From Candidatus Dadabacteria bacterium (GTDB lineage Bacteria; Desulfobacterota_D; UBA1144; Nemesobacterales; JAJCZQ01): a stretch of DNA of 5,940 nucleotides. How positions within the stretch are numbered: position 1 is the stretch's first letter; each line of letters opens with the position of its first letter. The notes under the pieces are model-generated. The model saw only the letters and a program-made list of their open reading frames with translations. It did no database searches and was not told the origin of the DNA. The DNA lies in assembly GCA_030624695.1 (NCBI GenBank), contig JAUXJP010000069.1, positions 1-5,940 on the forward strand. Direction: 5' to 3'. The position numbers were made by a program, and so were the translations under genes. Positions 5,512 to 5,940 of this stretch are shown piece after piece.

Positions 5512-5940
5512 TTGAGACATACTATATCTATTTTTGTTGATAACGAATCGGGAGTACTTTCAAGAATAGCCGGGCTTTTCAGTGCCCGTGGATTTAATAT
5601 TGAGAGTTTGAATGTTGCTCCTACCGAGGACCCTGAAACCTCTAGAATAACACTAGTTACAAGCGGCGATGACTTTATAATACAGCAGATAATCAAGCGT
5701 TTTAACAATATGGTCAATGTAATAAGAGTCCTGGACATTTCTGATACTAACCACGTAGAAAGAGAAATGGCGCTTATAAAGATTAAAACAACTGAAAAAA
5801 ACCGTGCTGAGATACTTCGAATCGTTGATATATTTCGTGCAAAGGTAGTGGATACAACCCTTAAAAGCTATATGATAGAAATAACCGGAGATATTAAAAA
5901 AGTAGGTGGTTTTATAGAACTGTTGAAACCATTTGGAATA
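5512..5940 (+). CDS. ilvN: Acetolactate synthase, small regulatory subunit (3' partial)
   Basis: The frame is open from TTG 5512 to the window end, giving 143 residues with no stop; full-length relatives are about 160-170, so perhaps 20-25 codons are missing. It is the regulatory subunit that binds IlvB, raises its activity and confers valine feedback inhibition. Residues 3-33 (HTISIFVDNESGVLSRIAGL..RGFNIESL) are the N-terminal ACT domain, followed by APTEDPETSRIT. VEREMALIKI begins the C-terminal ALS_ss domain. Aligned from memory to E. coli IlvH, the valine-site residues N11, G14 and N29 fall at the same numbers and are conserved, so feedback regulation is probably retained (inference). The translated start reads MRHTIS, matching relatives. 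It follows ilvB by 47 bases with no terminator, so the two are presumably one operon; ilvC or leu genes may follow outside the window. Confidence 0.95.
   Translation, partial: MRHTISIFVDNESGVLSRIAGLFSARGFNIESLNVAPTEDPETSRITLVTSGDDFIIQQIIKRFNNMVNVIRVLDISDTNHVEREMALIKIKTTEKNRAEILRIVDIFRAKVVDTTLKSYMIEITGDIKKVGGFIELLKPFGI

Overview
The window carries six protein-coding genes, all on the + strand and tightly packed, with no RNA gene, mobile element or CRISPR array visible. The order is cinA (3' part only), recA, a pilT-type ATPase gene, tsaB, ilvB and ilvN (5' part only). The DNA is AT-rich (roughly 40 % G+C by eye). The strong AGGAGG-like ribosome binding sites, the TTG starts of ilvB and ilvN, and the cinA-recA linkage suggest a Firmicute, most likely of class Clostridia. 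A cluster III type (Ruminiclostridium/Acetivibrio-like) is my guess, not a demonstrated placement.

Region 1 (1-2934) looks like one transcription unit. The end of cinA (NMN deamidase domain) is followed 9 bases later by recA, whose ribosome binding site overlaps the cinA stop. The last ~10 codons of recA overlap the start of a pilus-retraction (PilT) ATPase gene. Functionally this joins a competence-associated protein, the recombinase and a pilus retraction motor, which could form a DNA-uptake/recombination module. The recX or rny gene that often follows recA in Firmicutes is absent here.

Region 2 (2935-3622) is tsaB, the scaffold/partner subunit of tRNA t6A synthesis. It follows pilT after 25 bases with no clear Shine-Dalgarno and without its usual neighbours (tsaE, rimI, tsaD).

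Region 3 (3623-3757) is the only real intergenic region. It is very AT-rich and holds an AT-only inverted repeat, two CodY-box-like sequences, a plausible sigma-A promoter, and a small hairpin just ahead of a good ribosome binding site. No T-box or leader peptide is seen.

Region 4 (3758-5940) is the ilvBN pair encoding acetohydroxyacid synthase (large and regulatory subunits), the first common step of branched-chain amino acid synthesis. Both genes begin with TTG.

No wholly new system is evident. The points most worth a second look are the recA-pilT fusion of transcription units, an altered DNA-binding loop (L2) and other signature changes in RecA, and several substitutions around the active site and herbicide pocket of IlvB.
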